From Acholeplasma laidlawii (lineage in GTDB: Bacteria > Bacillota_I > Bacilli_A > Acholeplasmatales > Acholeplasmataceae): a stretch of 64,000 nt of DNA. A program made the position numbers and the translations under genes. The notes beneath the pieces are model-generated. The model saw only the letters and a program-made list of their open reading frames with translations. It searched no databases and was not told the origin of the DNA. Shown in pieces: positions 10,012 through 18,674 of the stretch. Positions within the stretch are counted from its first letter, which is position 1. Every line of letters starts with the position of its first letter. Where the stretch lies: assembly GCF_015709225.1 (NCBI RefSeq), contig NZ_JADNRS010000050.1, positions 1-64,000 of the forward strand. Direction: 5' to 3'.

Positions 10012-10695
10012 ATGGATACTAATGGTATTTGGATTCCACTAAGGGAGTTTGATGCAAGGACAATGTTTCAAGATAAAGATGTTTTAATCAACTATTTCTC
10101 CGAGATTGATTTTCTGTCAAAAGCATTTAGATTCATAGTTGAAACAAATCAAGTTCAAAATGACAATAATCGTGGTAGAGTAGTCATTGGAGATATAAGA
10201 GTTATTAGAAATCACACTCATACTTACCATTCACCGTATATTTCAGTAGGAGATGCAGGACATTTGTCAACGTGCTCATTAGGATCTAAAGTTACAAACT
10301 TTAATATAGGGGATAAAGTATTTGGTGACTTGTCAGTTCAAAAGTTCGGCGGTTATGCAGAGTATGCGAAGGCAAATCAAAAAAGTATATATCATACACC
10401 AAATAATATGGATTTAAAAGAAGTTGCCGGTTTACCTATGTGTGCTTCTACCTCTCTCATAGCCATAGATAAAGTTAAGCTCAAAAAGATTGATCATATA
10501 TTAGCGTATGGTGCATCAGGTGCAGTAGGATATACTTTATCTCAAATACTTACTTACGAGGGTTATAAAGTAACACTTGTCGCAAGTAAGAGACACCATA
10601 GTTATTTATCTAAACTCAAACCTATGAGTATTATGGACTACAATGTTCCTGATTTTAAATTAGAAAACGATAAATATGACGTAATATTGCAGTAA
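10012..10695 (+). pseudogene. Zinc-type dehydrogenase/quinone oxidoreductase, 5' part, chimeric and frameshifted
   Basis: From about residue 90 (GSKVTNFNIGDKVFGD) the frame matches medium-chain dehydrogenases/quinone oxidoreductases: a GGYAEYA segment, then the Rossmann nucleotide motif YGASGAVGYTLSQIL (about 164-178). The first 85-90 residues do not look like the catalytic domain of that family, which normally opens with a substrate-domain barrel, and they were not recognised. The frame stops at TAA 10693 in the middle of the Rossmann domain, and the family sequence continues in the -1 frame (ILAVNGYQP...). No good ribosome site precedes the ATG. The evidence fits a decayed, possibly rearranged gene. 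Confidence 0.7.
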
Positions 10696-10721
10696 ACGGA
10701 TATCAACCAATTAAAAGCTAT

Positions 10722-11015
10722 ATGAAAGTCCTGAAGGAAAAAGGTAAGCTTGCTATTATTGGCGGAGATTTCAGGCAAATTAATGATGCAATGTTTAAAG
10801 GGCTTTATTATGCAATATTTAGAGGCAAAAAGGCTATAAGTATCATGAGTAAATCAACGCCTAAGACTTTAAAGAAAATTAAGGAACTTGTTGAAGATAA
10901 TAAGCTACATCAATTTATCGGAAGTATCTATTTGTCAGCTCATATTAAAGATGCTTATATAGATTTTAAAGATGCAAAAGTGATGGGAAAGATTATTATT
11001 GAGATGCCTAAATAA
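10722..11015 (+). pseudogene. Zinc-type dehydrogenase, 3' part after the frameshift
   Basis: This frame supplies the missing C-terminal half of the nucleotide domain and the final barrel strands: MKVLKEKGKLAIIGGDF, then a basic segment, and the terminal AKVMGKIIIEMPK typical of quinone oxidoreductase C termini. The frame is open upstream to GCA at 10689, so homology continues directly across the break at about 10690. The ATG at 10722 is only the first in-frame start, without a ribosome site. A net loss of one base (or gain of two) in the ATATTGCAGTAAAC stretch explains the split. Confidence 0.7.
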
Positions 11016-11104
11016 AACAAGTGTGCACCATTGCTTCGTTGATAACTTGATGAATTTATGCTATATTTATACTATATACCAAGTAAAGAATTGAGAAAAT
11101 ACAG

Positions 11105-11665
11105 ATGCATATTAAGACAATAGAAAACTATCAACCCAAAAATGAACAAGAAGCAATAGATAAAAAGGCAATGTTAGAATTTGCTAGAAATAATGATGAT
11201 GCACTATTTAGGACAAACCTTATTGCTCATTTTTCAAATTCGGCAATTGTTTTAAATAAAACATTAGATAAAGTATTATTTGCTAACCACCTTATATATA
11301 AATCTTGGGGCTGGATTGGTGGACATAATGACGGTAATCCTGATTTTTTAGAAGTATTATTAGAAGAGGTAACAGAAGAAACAGGAGTTAAGAAAGTTAG
11401 GCCACTGTTTCATGAACCTGTGGCATTAGATAACATCTTAGTTCATAACCATATAAAACGGGGTGTATATGTGGGTGACCACATTCATATGAATTTGACC
11501 TATTTACTTATAGCTGATGAAGATGAGAAACTAGTTATAAAGGCTGATGAGAATAGTGGTGTTAAGTGGTTTGATTTAGATGATGTTCTAAATCATGTTA
11601 CTGAAGAGCGTATGATATATATCTACCAGAAATTACTTTCTTATATAAAAACACTTAATAAGTAA
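11105..11665 (+). CDS. Nudix hydrolase-like protein
   Basis: A 186-residue cytoplasmic protein whose central segment GGHNDGNPDFLEVLLEEVTE (from about residue 77) followed by ETG aligns with the Nudix box of the GGHADG-type subgroup. The metal-binding EExxEE core is kept (EEVTEETG), but the first Glu and the Arg of the canonical pattern are Pro and Glu, so the activity is uncertain. Nudix proteins hydrolyse nucleoside diphosphate derivatives; the substrate here cannot be told. It stands alone between the dehydrogenase remnant and a symporter, with a hairpin terminator just downstream. The ATG has only a weak AATTGAGAAAA ribosome site. Confidence 0.8.
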   Translation: MHIKTIENYQPKNEQEAIDKKAMLEFARNNDDALFRTNLIAHFSNSAIVLNKTLDKVLFANHLIYKSWGWIGGHNDGNPDFLEVLLEEVTEETGVKKVRPLFHEPVALDNILVHNHIKRGVYVGDHIHMNLTYLLIADEDEKLVIKADENSGVKWFDLDDVLNHVTEERMIYIYQKLLSYIKTLNK

Positions 11666-11692
11666 AAATCACAATATTTAACACGAATACAT

Positions 11693-11722
11693 AAAGCAGT
11701 TAATATCTAACTGCTTTTAAAA
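11693..11722 (+). terminator. Terminator after the Nudix gene
   Basis: A 10-bp stem AAAGCAGTTA/TAACTGCTTT with a five-base loop is followed by a short T-rich tail, 28 bases after the stop. Confidence 0.7.
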
Positions 11723-11799
11723 TGCCTTTTATTGGAGCTTAAGGAAACTGTATAGTAATATATTTCTATATCGAAATAATTAGTGAAAGAGGGATACAC

Positions 11800-13158
11800 A
11801 TGTTTGATAATTATTTAATAGATTCATGGCAAAAAGGCGTACTGTACTTAACTACATTAGTAGTCATAGCGCTTATTTTCTTTACAGGTAAGAAAAAGTT
11901 AAAATTTAGTTTAAGAGTGATCATTGGGATGACTCTAGGCATACTAGTAGGATTTTTATTTGGTCCAACTACAACTACCATTAATGGTCAAGAAACAACA
12001 ATTGTTGCAACAATAAGACCGATTGGACAACTTTATTTAAGATTAATCCAAATGGTTGTTGTACCTCTTGTTTTAACGGCTGTAATAAAGAGTTTTACAT
12101 CACTTGAGACAATGCAAAAACTAAAGAGCATTGGTATTAAGTCTTTCTTCTGGTTACTTATAACAACAACTATTGGTGCGGCTATTGGATTCTTATTTGC
12201 ATATATACCAGGATTGGGTAGTAATTTTGAACCAATTGGTGAATATGTAAGAGAAATTACGCCAATAGAAACAGTTATCTTAAATTTCTTCCCTAACAAT
12301 ATTGGTGCAGCTTTATCTGGTAATGTTGCATTACCCGTAATTGTGCTTGCATTATTTGTTTCAGTGGCAATCATTGTTGAAAATGTAAGACATCCAGAGC
12401 GCACTAAGGCTTTTATTGACTTTAATAATTCACTAAATACTATTATGACAAGAGTAACAAAGTTTGTTATTAAATTAACACCTTATGCGGTATTTTCATT
12501 TATGGCTTATGCTGTGGGTAGAAGTAATATAGAAACATTGAAACAACTAGGTTTATATATTGCGTTAATATATGGCGCATTAATCTTTCATTTTATATTT
12601 GTTCAAATGCTTTTACTAAAGATTATGAAAGTATCACCAATCAAGTTTGTTCAAAAATTCTCTCCTGCAATGTTTTTAGCGTTTACCTCTCAAAGTAGTT
12701 ATGGTACCTTACCAGTTACTATGGAGTCCTTAACAAAACGTGTCGGGGTATCTGATCGTATTGCAAACTTTGTTGGACCATTAAGTGCTAATATAGGTAT
12801 GAATGCTTGTGGAGGGATTTTCCCAGCGATGGTAGCAGTATTAACAGCAAATGCTTATGGTATTCCTATAGGACCAGTAGAGTTCATATTACTTTTAGTG
12901 ATCACAACCATTTCAGCAATAGGAATAGCTGGTGTTCCAGGTATTGCAACCATTGCTGCAGCAGTAGTTTTATCAGCTCTGGGCTTACCAATTGATGGTA
13001 TTGCTTTAGTTATTGCAGTAGATCCTCTAATTGATATGGGACGTACACTAATTAATGTTACTGGTGCTGGTGTTGCAGCAACTATCGTTGCCAAAACAGA
13101 AAATGAATTAAATTATGACATCTTAAACAATAAAGAAGAAGTTGTATTAAGTGAATAG
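11800..13158 (+). CDS. Dicarboxylate/amino acid:cation symporter (DAACS family)
   Basis: A 452-residue polytopic membrane protein of the GltP/DctA/SstT family. The re-entrant loop signature is visible as AFTSQSSYGTLPVTMESL (about 287-305), with the second serine-rich/GVPG region (GIAGVPGIATIAAA, about 370-384) and the NxxxDMGRT-like transport motif (DPLIDMGRTLINVTG, about 407-421). Family members import glutamate, aspartate, dicarboxylates or neutral amino acids with Na+ or H+. It is a single gene preceded by GAGGGA and closed by a terminator at 13172. The substrate is not predictable from the motifs. Confidence 0.9.
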   Translation: MFDNYLIDSWQKGVLYLTTLVVIALIFFTGKKKLKFSLRVIIGMTLGILVGFLFGPTTTTINGQETTIVATIRPIGQLYLRLIQMVVVPLVLTAVIKSFTSLETMQKLKSIGIKSFFWLLITTTIGAAIGFLFAYIPGLGSNFEPIGEYVREITPIETVILNFFPNNIGAALSGNVALPVIVLALFVSVAIIVENVRHPERTKAFIDFNNSLNTIMTRVTKFVIKLTPYAVFSFMAYAVGRSNIETLKQLGLYIALIYGALIFHFIFVQMLLLKIMKVSPIKFVQKFSPAMFLAFTSQSSYGTLPVTMESLTKRVGVSDRIANFVGPLSANIGMNACGGIFPAMVAVLTANAYGIPIGPVEFILLLVITTISAIGIAGVPGIATIAAAVVLSALGLPIDGIALVIAVDPLIDMGRTLINVTGAGVAATIVAKTENELNYDILNNKEEVVLSE

Positions 13159-13171
13159 TTAGAATCCATGA

Positions 13172-13208
13172 AATAATCGATTATAACATGTAATCGATTA
13201 TTTTTTTA
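13172..13208 (+). terminator. Terminator after the symporter gene
   Basis: A perfect 12-bp stem AATAATCGATTA/TAATCGATTATT with a seven-base loop runs into seven T. Being self-complementary, it may also act on the opposite strand. Confidence 0.9.
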
Positions 13209-13256
13209 AAGTGTGAAAGAATTGGAAGGTAAGAAAGTAATAAAACATATTTTAGT

Positions 13257-13285
13257 TTGTTTAATTTGGTGTTATTTGTTATAGT
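13257..13285 (+). promoter_or_regulatory. Promoter of rsmH
   Basis: A -35 TTGTTT (13257-13262), 17-base spacer and extended -10 TGT-TATAGT (13280-13285) lie 18 bases upstream of the ATG at 13304. Confidence 0.6.
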
Positions 13286-13303
13286 ATTTAGAGGTGCTCT
13301 AAT

Positions 13304-14338
13304 ATGGAAGAAAATAAACGCGTAAGAAGAAAAAGATATAGTGGTCTATATCCTAAAAAATATAATGAAAAATACAAAGAAAAAAACCCCGAAAAGTATA
13401 ATGAAACTGTTCAAAAGGTTATAAAAAAGGGTAATACACCTGCAGGTATGCATCGTTCTATTATGGTTGATGAAATATTAGATTTTTTTGATATTAAACC
13501 GGGGCAAGTAGGGATTGACTTGACTACTGGATTTGGTGGACATAGTAAAGAAATATTAAAAAAACTAAATCACACAGGACACTTACATGGAATTGATCAA
13601 GACCCTATTGAACTACCAAAAACAAGAGCTAGACTAGAAAGTTACGGTTTTAGTAAAGATAACTTTACGCTTCATCAATTAAATTTTAAGGATTTTGATG
13701 AAATTGATATTGAAGGCTTTGATTTTATTTTAGCTGATTTAGGTGTATCTTCTATGCAAATTGATAATCCGGAAAGAGGCTTTACATTTAGAGAAGAAGG
13801 TCCTTTAGACCTAAGAATGAATCCGGAAGTTGGTATCCCTGCTTATGTAAGATTACTTGAGATGAGTGAAATAGAAATTGAACATATGTTAATTGAAAAC
13901 GCTGATGAAATTTATGCAAAAGAAATAGCTAAAGAAATTACAAAAGCAAAAATACAAGGTAAGTACATTCAAACTACATTGGATTTACACCATGTTATTG
14001 CATCAGCACTACAAAAGGTTTCGAAAAAAGTATATGAAGAAGAACTAAAAAAAGCATCGAGTAGAACTTTTCAAGCATTAAGAATTGATGTTAACAGTGA
14101 ATATGAAGTATTATTTGAGATGCTTGACAAATTACCGAGTAAATTAAATCCTGGTGGTAAAGTGGCCATTTTATCGTTTCACTCTGGTGAGGATAGGCTA
14201 GTTAAAAAGGCGTTTAAGCAATATTTAAATGATGGTCTATTTAGTATGACAGAAGGTCCAATATTGCCAAGTAAAGAAGAAGTATTTAATAATCCAAGAG
14301 CAAGATCTGCCAAACTAAGGATTGCTATTAAAGGTTAA
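13304..14338 (+). CDS. rsmH: 16S rRNA (cytosine-1402-N4)-methyltransferase
   Basis: RsmH/MraW uses SAM to methylate N4 of C1402 in the ribosomal P site. The SAM fold begins near residue 70 (GIDLTTGFGGHSKEIL), with FILADLGVSSMQIDNPERGF (about 143-162) and the closing segments AILSFHSGEDRLVKKAF and NPRARSAKLRIA. The protein is 344 residues, longer than the usual about 310, because of a 55-residue Lys/Tyr-rich N-terminal extension (KRYSGLYPKKYNEKYKEK...). The gene stands alone with its own promoter rather than heading a division/cell-wall cluster, in line with a wall-less lifestyle. GAGGTG precedes the ATG. Confidence 0.93.
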   Translation: MEENKRVRRKRYSGLYPKKYNEKYKEKNPEKYNETVQKVIKKGNTPAGMHRSIMVDEILDFFDIKPGQVGIDLTTGFGGHSKEILKKLNHTGHLHGIDQDPIELPKTRARLESYGFSKDNFTLHQLNFKDFDEIDIEGFDFILADLGVSSMQIDNPERGFTFREEGPLDLRMNPEVGIPAYVRLLEMSEIEIEHMLIENADEIYAKEIAKEITKAKIQGKYIQTTLDLHHVIASALQKVSKKVYEEELKKASSRTFQALRIDVNSEYEVLFEMLDKLPSKLNPGGKVAILSFHSGEDRLVKKAFKQYLNDGLFSMTEGPILPSKEEVFNNPRARSAKLRIAIKG

Positions 14339-14341
14339 TAA

Positions 14342-14382
14342 AAAACGGTCACTATATCATATGGATATGGTGACCGTTATAT
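14342..14382. terminator. Bidirectional terminator between rsmH and degV
   Basis: A stem AACGGTCAC/GTGACCGTT with an inner TATATC/GATAT pairing lies between two convergent genes whose stops are 45 bases apart. It has T tracts on both strands (TTATATTTT on +, TTTTT on -). Confidence 0.85.
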
Positions 14383-14383
14383 T

Positions 14384-15235
14384 TTACGAATGAATTGAAA
14401 CTGCTATGCCAAGCGCTTCTGGACCAGTGTGGATTGCTAATGCTGGAGTAATATTGGATATAGTGAAGTTTCTGATATGTGGTAGAGCTTCTTTGATTTT
14501 TGATGTGAAAACTTCTAAGTCTAGTTTAGAGTCACTATTCATTAATGAAACATCATAACTTTTACTGTCTTTAACAAATTGGGCAACTTGATGAATTAAT
14601 TCATTAACAGCTTTTTGATAGCCTCTTTGTTTTTTAACTGTATAGTAGATACCTTCATCATTACATGTTATTACTGGTTTTATTTTTAATAAATCAGCAA
14701 CTGTTGCAGATACTAAACCAATACGTCCCCCTTTTTTTAGGTAAACAAGTTTATCAACTGTGAAAAACACTTTCCTGTTTGTTAAGTTATGGTTTATTGT
14801 ATGCACGATGTCTTCAAAGGATTTACCTTCTTCAATCATTTGAAGTGCATCTAATGAACTATAACCACTTGCCATACTAATGTTTTTGGTATCAATAAGT
14901 TCGATAGTTAAACCTTCATAATCTTCGGCAATTTGTCTAATGATATTCATTGTACCACTCAAGCCTTTTGAAATCGGGATACAAATAACATGTGTGAACC
15001 CGTCTTTTTTAATTTGGTCAAAAGTACCTTCAATGTCTTTTGGACTTGGTAGAGAAGTAGTTACTTTTTTATGATCGATGTGACTTAAGACTTCTTTTAA
15101 TGAAATTTCTTTTTTATCAATATATTCTTTACCATCAATAATAATTCTTAATGGAAGTATATATAATGGCTTATTGGTTGAATCTATGTTAATGTCAGAT
15201 CCTGAATCTGCAAGTATTGCGATGTTTTGTTTCAT
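14384..15235 (-). CDS. DegV family fatty-acid-binding protein
   Basis: A 283-residue DegV/FakB-type protein. Such proteins bind a fatty acid and, in Bacillota, present it to the kinase FakA for incorporation of exogenous fatty acids. The N-terminal strand AILADSGSDI, the TTSLPSP segment (about 61-67) and the ISKGLSGTMN and DTKNISMASG loops are family hallmarks. The start is the ATG at 15235, because GGAG lies 8 bases ahead on the - strand; an upstream ATG adds 11 residues without support. It lies 13 bases after the DUF1836 gene, forming an operon, and ends at a shared terminator. Confidence 0.9.
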   Translation of the reverse strand: MKQNIAILADSGSDINIDSTNKPLYILPLRIIIDGKEYIDKKEISLKEVLSHIDHKKVTTSLPSPKDIEGTFDQIKKDGFTHVICIPISKGLSGTMNIIRQIAEDYEGLTIELIDTKNISMASGYSSLDALQMIEEGKSFEDIVHTINHNLTNRKVFFTVDKLVYLKKGGRIGLVSATVADLLKIKPVITCNDEGIYYTVKKQRGYQKAVNELIHQVAQFVKDSKSYDVSLMNSDSKLDLEVFTSKIKEALPHIRNFTISNITPALAIHTGPEALGIAVSIHS

Positions 15236-15248
15236 GTTTGAAACTCCT

Positions 15249-15794
15249 TTATGAATTTTTGATATCAAGTTTTGAAAATAGGTAGCTAGATAGCATGATA
15301 GAAGAAAATGCTATGGTAGCTGTTTTAAGCGGTAGCAAATCAATTGAAACAGGTTTAGAATAATAAGTTATATTAGGTTTTCCTTTTAGTTCACTCACAG
15401 CTGATTGTAGTGACTGTTCTAAAAAGTCAATAAATAAATTATAAGCATCGACTTTACCATAGACAGAAGTTAAATAAGCGATACCCTTATGTACATCATT
15501 TAAGCTACCTACTTGTTTAAGTATAGTAATAGTAATAATAAATGCGATGTGAGATCTTTTATATTTTTTCTTTATGGGTGGTGTCATAATTTTATGTTTT
15601 ACATAGTTATTTATCATTGAAGCTGTAACAAAACTATCTTTGATATCTTCGTGATCGATAAATATATAATCTAAGTGTTGGTTCACATAGTTTATGACTT
15701 GTTCTGAGTATAGTTCAATGTCAGGAAGTTCTTCCCAACGTGGTAACTTTATAAGCTCTATTTTGTCTATCCATGCTTTAATTTCAAAATCCAT
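15249..15794 (-). CDS. DUF1836 domain protein, MerR-like HTH
   Basis: A 181-residue cytoplasmic protein. The DUF1836 core spans roughly residues 15-125: RWEELPDIELYSEQVINYVN, then MINNYVKHKIMTPP and KRSHIAFIITITILKQV. Its helix-turn-helix/wing arrangement resembles MerR-type DNA binders, so a regulatory role is plausible but unproven. It is first in an operon with degV, with GAGGTG ahead of the ATG, and lies divergent from the chromate transporter, so it might regulate one or both neighbours. Confidence 0.8.
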   Translation of the reverse strand: MDFEIKAWIDKIELIKLPRWEELPDIELYSEQVINYVNQHLDYIFIDHEDIKDSFVTASMINNYVKHKIMTPPIKKKYKRSHIAFIITITILKQVGSLNDVHKGIAYLTSVYGKVDAYNLFIDFLEQSLQSAVSELKGKPNITYYSKPVSIDLLPLKTATIAFSSIMLSSYLFSKLDIKNS

Positions 15795-15991
15795 TAAACA
15801 CCTCTATCTAGTTATAATAACTAGGTTACCACGTTTTAAAGACTTTAACAACAACATTGCTTCAATTTCTATATTAAAGTATATCTAATGTAAAAAATAC
15901 ATAAATTAATGCCATTGGTATTTTAATAGATGAACCTTTTTGTATAATGAATATATGTTTAAGCTAAGATAGATAACTTTGAGGATGATAT

Positions 15992-16558
15992 ATGGATAAT
16001 TCACATAAAGTTAAATGGTATATATTTTTATGGGATGTTTTTTTATGTTCAATAGGATCATATGGTGGACCTGAAGCTCACTATGGTGTATTTTCTTCCA
16101 TATTAGTTAATAAGAAAAAATACATTAGCGAAGAAGAACTTACGGAAATGATAGGGTTATATGCACTAGTCCCAGGTCCGAGTAGTAGACAAACGATTAC
16201 AGCCATCGGTTATTATGTTGGTGGTAAATTACTGGCAATCTTAACTTTTCTAGTGTGGGCATTACCTGCAATAATAGTCATGACCTTAATCGGTATGTTT
16301 TTTACGTTTATCGCTACAAATCATGCATGGGAACCGGTACTTATCTATCTATCTGCCGCAGCAGTTTCATTTATTATATATGCTGCAATTACCTTATCTA
16401 AAAAAGTACTAAAATTTAAAATAGATATTATTTTATATGTTGTCATGCTTGTATTAGGTGTATTATTTGCAAATCAATCTATATGGATAGTACCGTTATT
16501 ACTGATACTGGGAGGCTTAAGTTATGTAGTTTTAAAAATTAGTGACAAACGTACATAA
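15992..16558 (+). CDS. chrA: Chromate transporter family (ChrA), N-terminal half
   Basis: A 188-residue membrane protein with the ChrA signatures SYGGPEAHYGVF (about 25-36) and ALVPGPSSRQTITAIGYYVGG (about 61-80), plus five or six hydrophobic segments. Family members expel chromate or similar anions; in organisms like this the physiological substrate is often unknown. The stop TAA at 16556 lies in the same frame as the second half (16604-17173), and the intervening codons read KLEYKPKWLILIIVVV without another stop. A -10 TATAAT at 15943 and GAGGATGATAT ahead of the ATG are visible. Confidence 0.85.
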   Translation: MDNSHKVKWYIFLWDVFLCSIGSYGGPEAHYGVFSSILVNKKKYISEEELTEMIGLYALVPGPSSRQTITAIGYYVGGKLLAILTFLVWALPAIIVMTLIGMFFTFIATNHAWEPVLIYLSAAAVSFIIYAAITLSKKVLKFKIDIILYVVMLVLGVLFANQSIWIVPLLLILGGLSYVVLKISDKRT

Positions 16559-16603
16559 AAACTTGAATATAAACCAAAATGGCTTATACTAATAATTGTT
16601 GTA

Positions 16604-17173
16604 GTGCTAGCACTAGTCAATGAGATTTTAAGTCAAACACTTGATAATTCTATCTTAAATATCTATACCTCATTTTATAGATATGGATATTCTGTGATTG
16701 GAGGTGGACAAATTGTTGTCCCACTGATGATTACTGATTTGGTGAATAATCAATCTATTATCTCTTTAAATGACTTTTTAGCAGGTTATGCAATCGATCA
16801 GGCAATACCTGGTCCGCTATTTAGTTTTGCTTCATTTGTATCTGCAAGATCATTTGATGGTAGTAGTCATAGTTTTGTAGCAGGCATGATTGGTGGGTTT
16901 AGTATTTTCTTGCCGGGTATATTATTAGTGTTTTTCATATTTCCTTTATGGAAGGCTTCAAGAAGGATGCCTTTGATGAAACACTTCTTAACTGGAGTAA
17001 GTATTACTGCAGCCAGTTTGATAGTAATGACAGCGATTAACCAATTACTTAAGTTAGAAGTAGACTATAAGATATACGCTGTTGTAGTGGTTTCAACATT
17101 ATTGCTGTTATCAAAAAAAGTGCCTGCGCCAATCATTATTTTACTTTCGATGTTATTAGGTTTTATAGTTTAG
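16604..17173 (+). CDS. chrA: Chromate transporter family (ChrA), C-terminal half
   Basis: A 189-residue second ChrA-type half with the repeat of the family signature (RYGYSVIGGGQIVVPLM and YAIDQAIPGPLFSFASFV), and five to six membrane segments. It is in frame with the first half across one TAA, and the first hydrophobic segment starts upstream of the GTG at 16604, which has no ribosome site. A bidomain ChrA broken by a nonsense mutation therefore explains the sequence better than an independent start. Alternatives are a natural two-protein transporter with a poor start or readthrough of TAA. It ends 29 bases before the antiporter. Confidence 0.75.
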   Translation: MLALVNEILSQTLDNSILNIYTSFYRYGYSVIGGGQIVVPLMITDLVNNQSIISLNDFLAGYAIDQAIPGPLFSFASFVSARSFDGSSHSFVAGMIGGFSIFLPGILLVFFIFPLWKASRRMPLMKHFLTGVSITAASLIVMTAINQLLKLEVDYKIYAVVVVSTLLLLSKKVPAPIIILLSMLLGFIV

Positions 17174-17202
17174 TTATTTAGATGTTTTGTTAAGGAGATT
17201 AT

Positions 17203-18390
17203 ATGGCATTATTAAGTTTAGGTATTATTTTAATCACGGGATTCTTAGCTGGTATATTATTTGAAAAATTAAGATTACCCAAAATAATAGGTATGATTAT
17301 AGTAGGTATCCTCTTGGGTCCATCTTTTTTAAATAGCATAGATGGTGCTATTTTAGAAATTTCGGGATATTTACGTCAAATAGCTTTAGTGATTATACTT
17401 ACACGTTCAGGTTTATCACTTAATATTGATAATTTGAAGAAGATAGGTCGACCTGCAATCCTCATGTGCTTTGTACCTGCTGTATTTGAGATTGTGGCAA
17501 TCACAATCTTTGCACCAATGCTTTTGGGTGTTAGCTATGTTGAAGCACTACTCATTGGTTCAGTCGTTGCAGCAGTATCTCCTGCTGTCATCATTCCAAG
17601 GATGATCAAATATAGTAAAACAAATTATGGTACAAATAAAAATATACCAGAGCTTATTATGGCAGGATCTTCAGCGGATGATATCTTTGTTATTGTATTG
17701 TTTTATGCATTTCTTGGATTACTTAAAGGAAATACATTAAATACTTGGTCTATGCTTCAAATACCAATATCTATTATATTAGGTGCAATTATTGGCATTG
17801 GTGTGGGACTCGTTATGGTTAAGATTTTTGAAAAACACACCAAAACAATACTATCAAATATACTGATTTTACTTTCTGTATCTTTTATCCTTATAGGTTT
17901 AGAAATACTTATTCAAGATATGATTTCATTTTCCGCTTTAATTAGTATTGTAACTACCGGTATGGTCATATTATTTAAAAATAGAACGATTGCACATGAC
18001 TTAGAAGAAGGTTATCAAAAGTTATGGTTATTCTTTGAGATTTTACTATTTGTTTTAGTGGGTATTTCTGTAGACGTAAATTACGCGATTAGTGCTGGAT
18101 TTATGCCAATTATTGTTTTAATGATTGCACTGGTATTTAGAATGATAGGCGTGTATGTATCCTTATTATTTACCAATCTAAATACTAAAGAAAAAATATT
18201 TTCAATGATAAGTTACATACCAAAAGCGACAGTTCAAGCATCGATTGGTGCAATCGCATTAACTGAAGGCTTAACTGTTGGTAATTTAGTGCTTACTATG
18301 GCTGTTCTAGCCATATTGATTACTGCACCATTAGGTGCTATACTCATGGATAATATGTATAAAAAGTTATTATTCAAATCGGTTTTGTAG
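17203..18390 (+). CDS. Cation:proton antiporter (CPA family)
   Basis: A 395-residue membrane protein with about 12 segments. Family landmarks are the N-terminal FEKLRLPKIIGMIIVGILLGP, the SVVAAVSPAVIIPRM segment (about 127-141) and the ion-binding AGSSADDIFVIV (about 154-165). The paired aspartates fit Na+/H+ or K+/H+ exchangers in which two carboxylates bind cations, but the ion cannot be settled here. No TrkA/KTN regulatory domain is attached. AAGGAG lies 7 bases before the ATG. It probably shares a transcript with the chromate transporter halves. Confidence 0.9.
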   Translation: MALLSLGIILITGFLAGILFEKLRLPKIIGMIIVGILLGPSFLNSIDGAILEISGYLRQIALVIILTRSGLSLNIDNLKKIGRPAILMCFVPAVFEIVAITIFAPMLLGVSYVEALLIGSVVAAVSPAVIIPRMIKYSKTNYGTNKNIPELIMAGSSADDIFVIVLFYAFLGLLKGNTLNTWSMLQIPISIILGAIIGIGVGLVMVKIFEKHTKTILSNILILLSVSFILIGLEILIQDMISFSALISIVTTGMVILFKNRTIAHDLEEGYQKLWLFFEILLFVLVGISVDVNYAISAGFMPIIVLMIALVFRMIGVYVSLLFTNLNTKEKIFSMISYIPKATVQASIGAIALTEGLTVGNLVLTMAVLAILITAPLGAILMDNMYKKLLFKSVL

Positions 18391-18432
18391 ATAATCAGTT
18401 ATGTATAAATATAAAAGCCTTTCATTTATAAG

Positions 18433-18669
18433 TTTGCTGTGTACTGTTATGAACATGATGATAAGTCGATAATAGAAAGAGCTAATAATTTAGTAAAAGA
18501 CATAGAAAACCTAAATAATATGACCAAGGAACTTGGCATAAGTGTATCTATTGGTATTGTAAAAATTACAGATGAAAATAAAGACTACCACAGGTTACTA
18601 AACCTCGGGGATAAATGCATGTATGAATCCAAACAAAAAGGTAAAGGAAACATCACACTTTATGTGTGA
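18433..18669 (+). pseudogene. C-terminal remnant of a GGDEF diguanylate cyclase
   Basis: About 79 codons match the end of a GGDEF domain: FAVYCYEHDD corresponds to the strand directly after the GG(D/E)EF loop, followed by LGISVSIGIV (near residue 50) and GDKCMYESKQKGKG, the usual A-site/C-terminal helix. The catalytic loop and everything before it are gone; an in-frame TAA at 18412 closes the frame upstream. The only start, GTG at 18439, has no ribosome site. A terminator follows at 18675. It is a leftover of a cyclase gene, not a working enzyme. Confidence 0.75.
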
Positions 18670-18674
18670 AATTT

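Noticed and set aside
10722-11015. Independent small gene
   Set aside because: Its sequence is the direct continuation of the dehydrogenase in another frame and its ATG has no ribosome site.
12033-12404. 123-residue - strand frame
   Set aside because: Antisense to the symporter gene, which has clear family motifs across the same bases.
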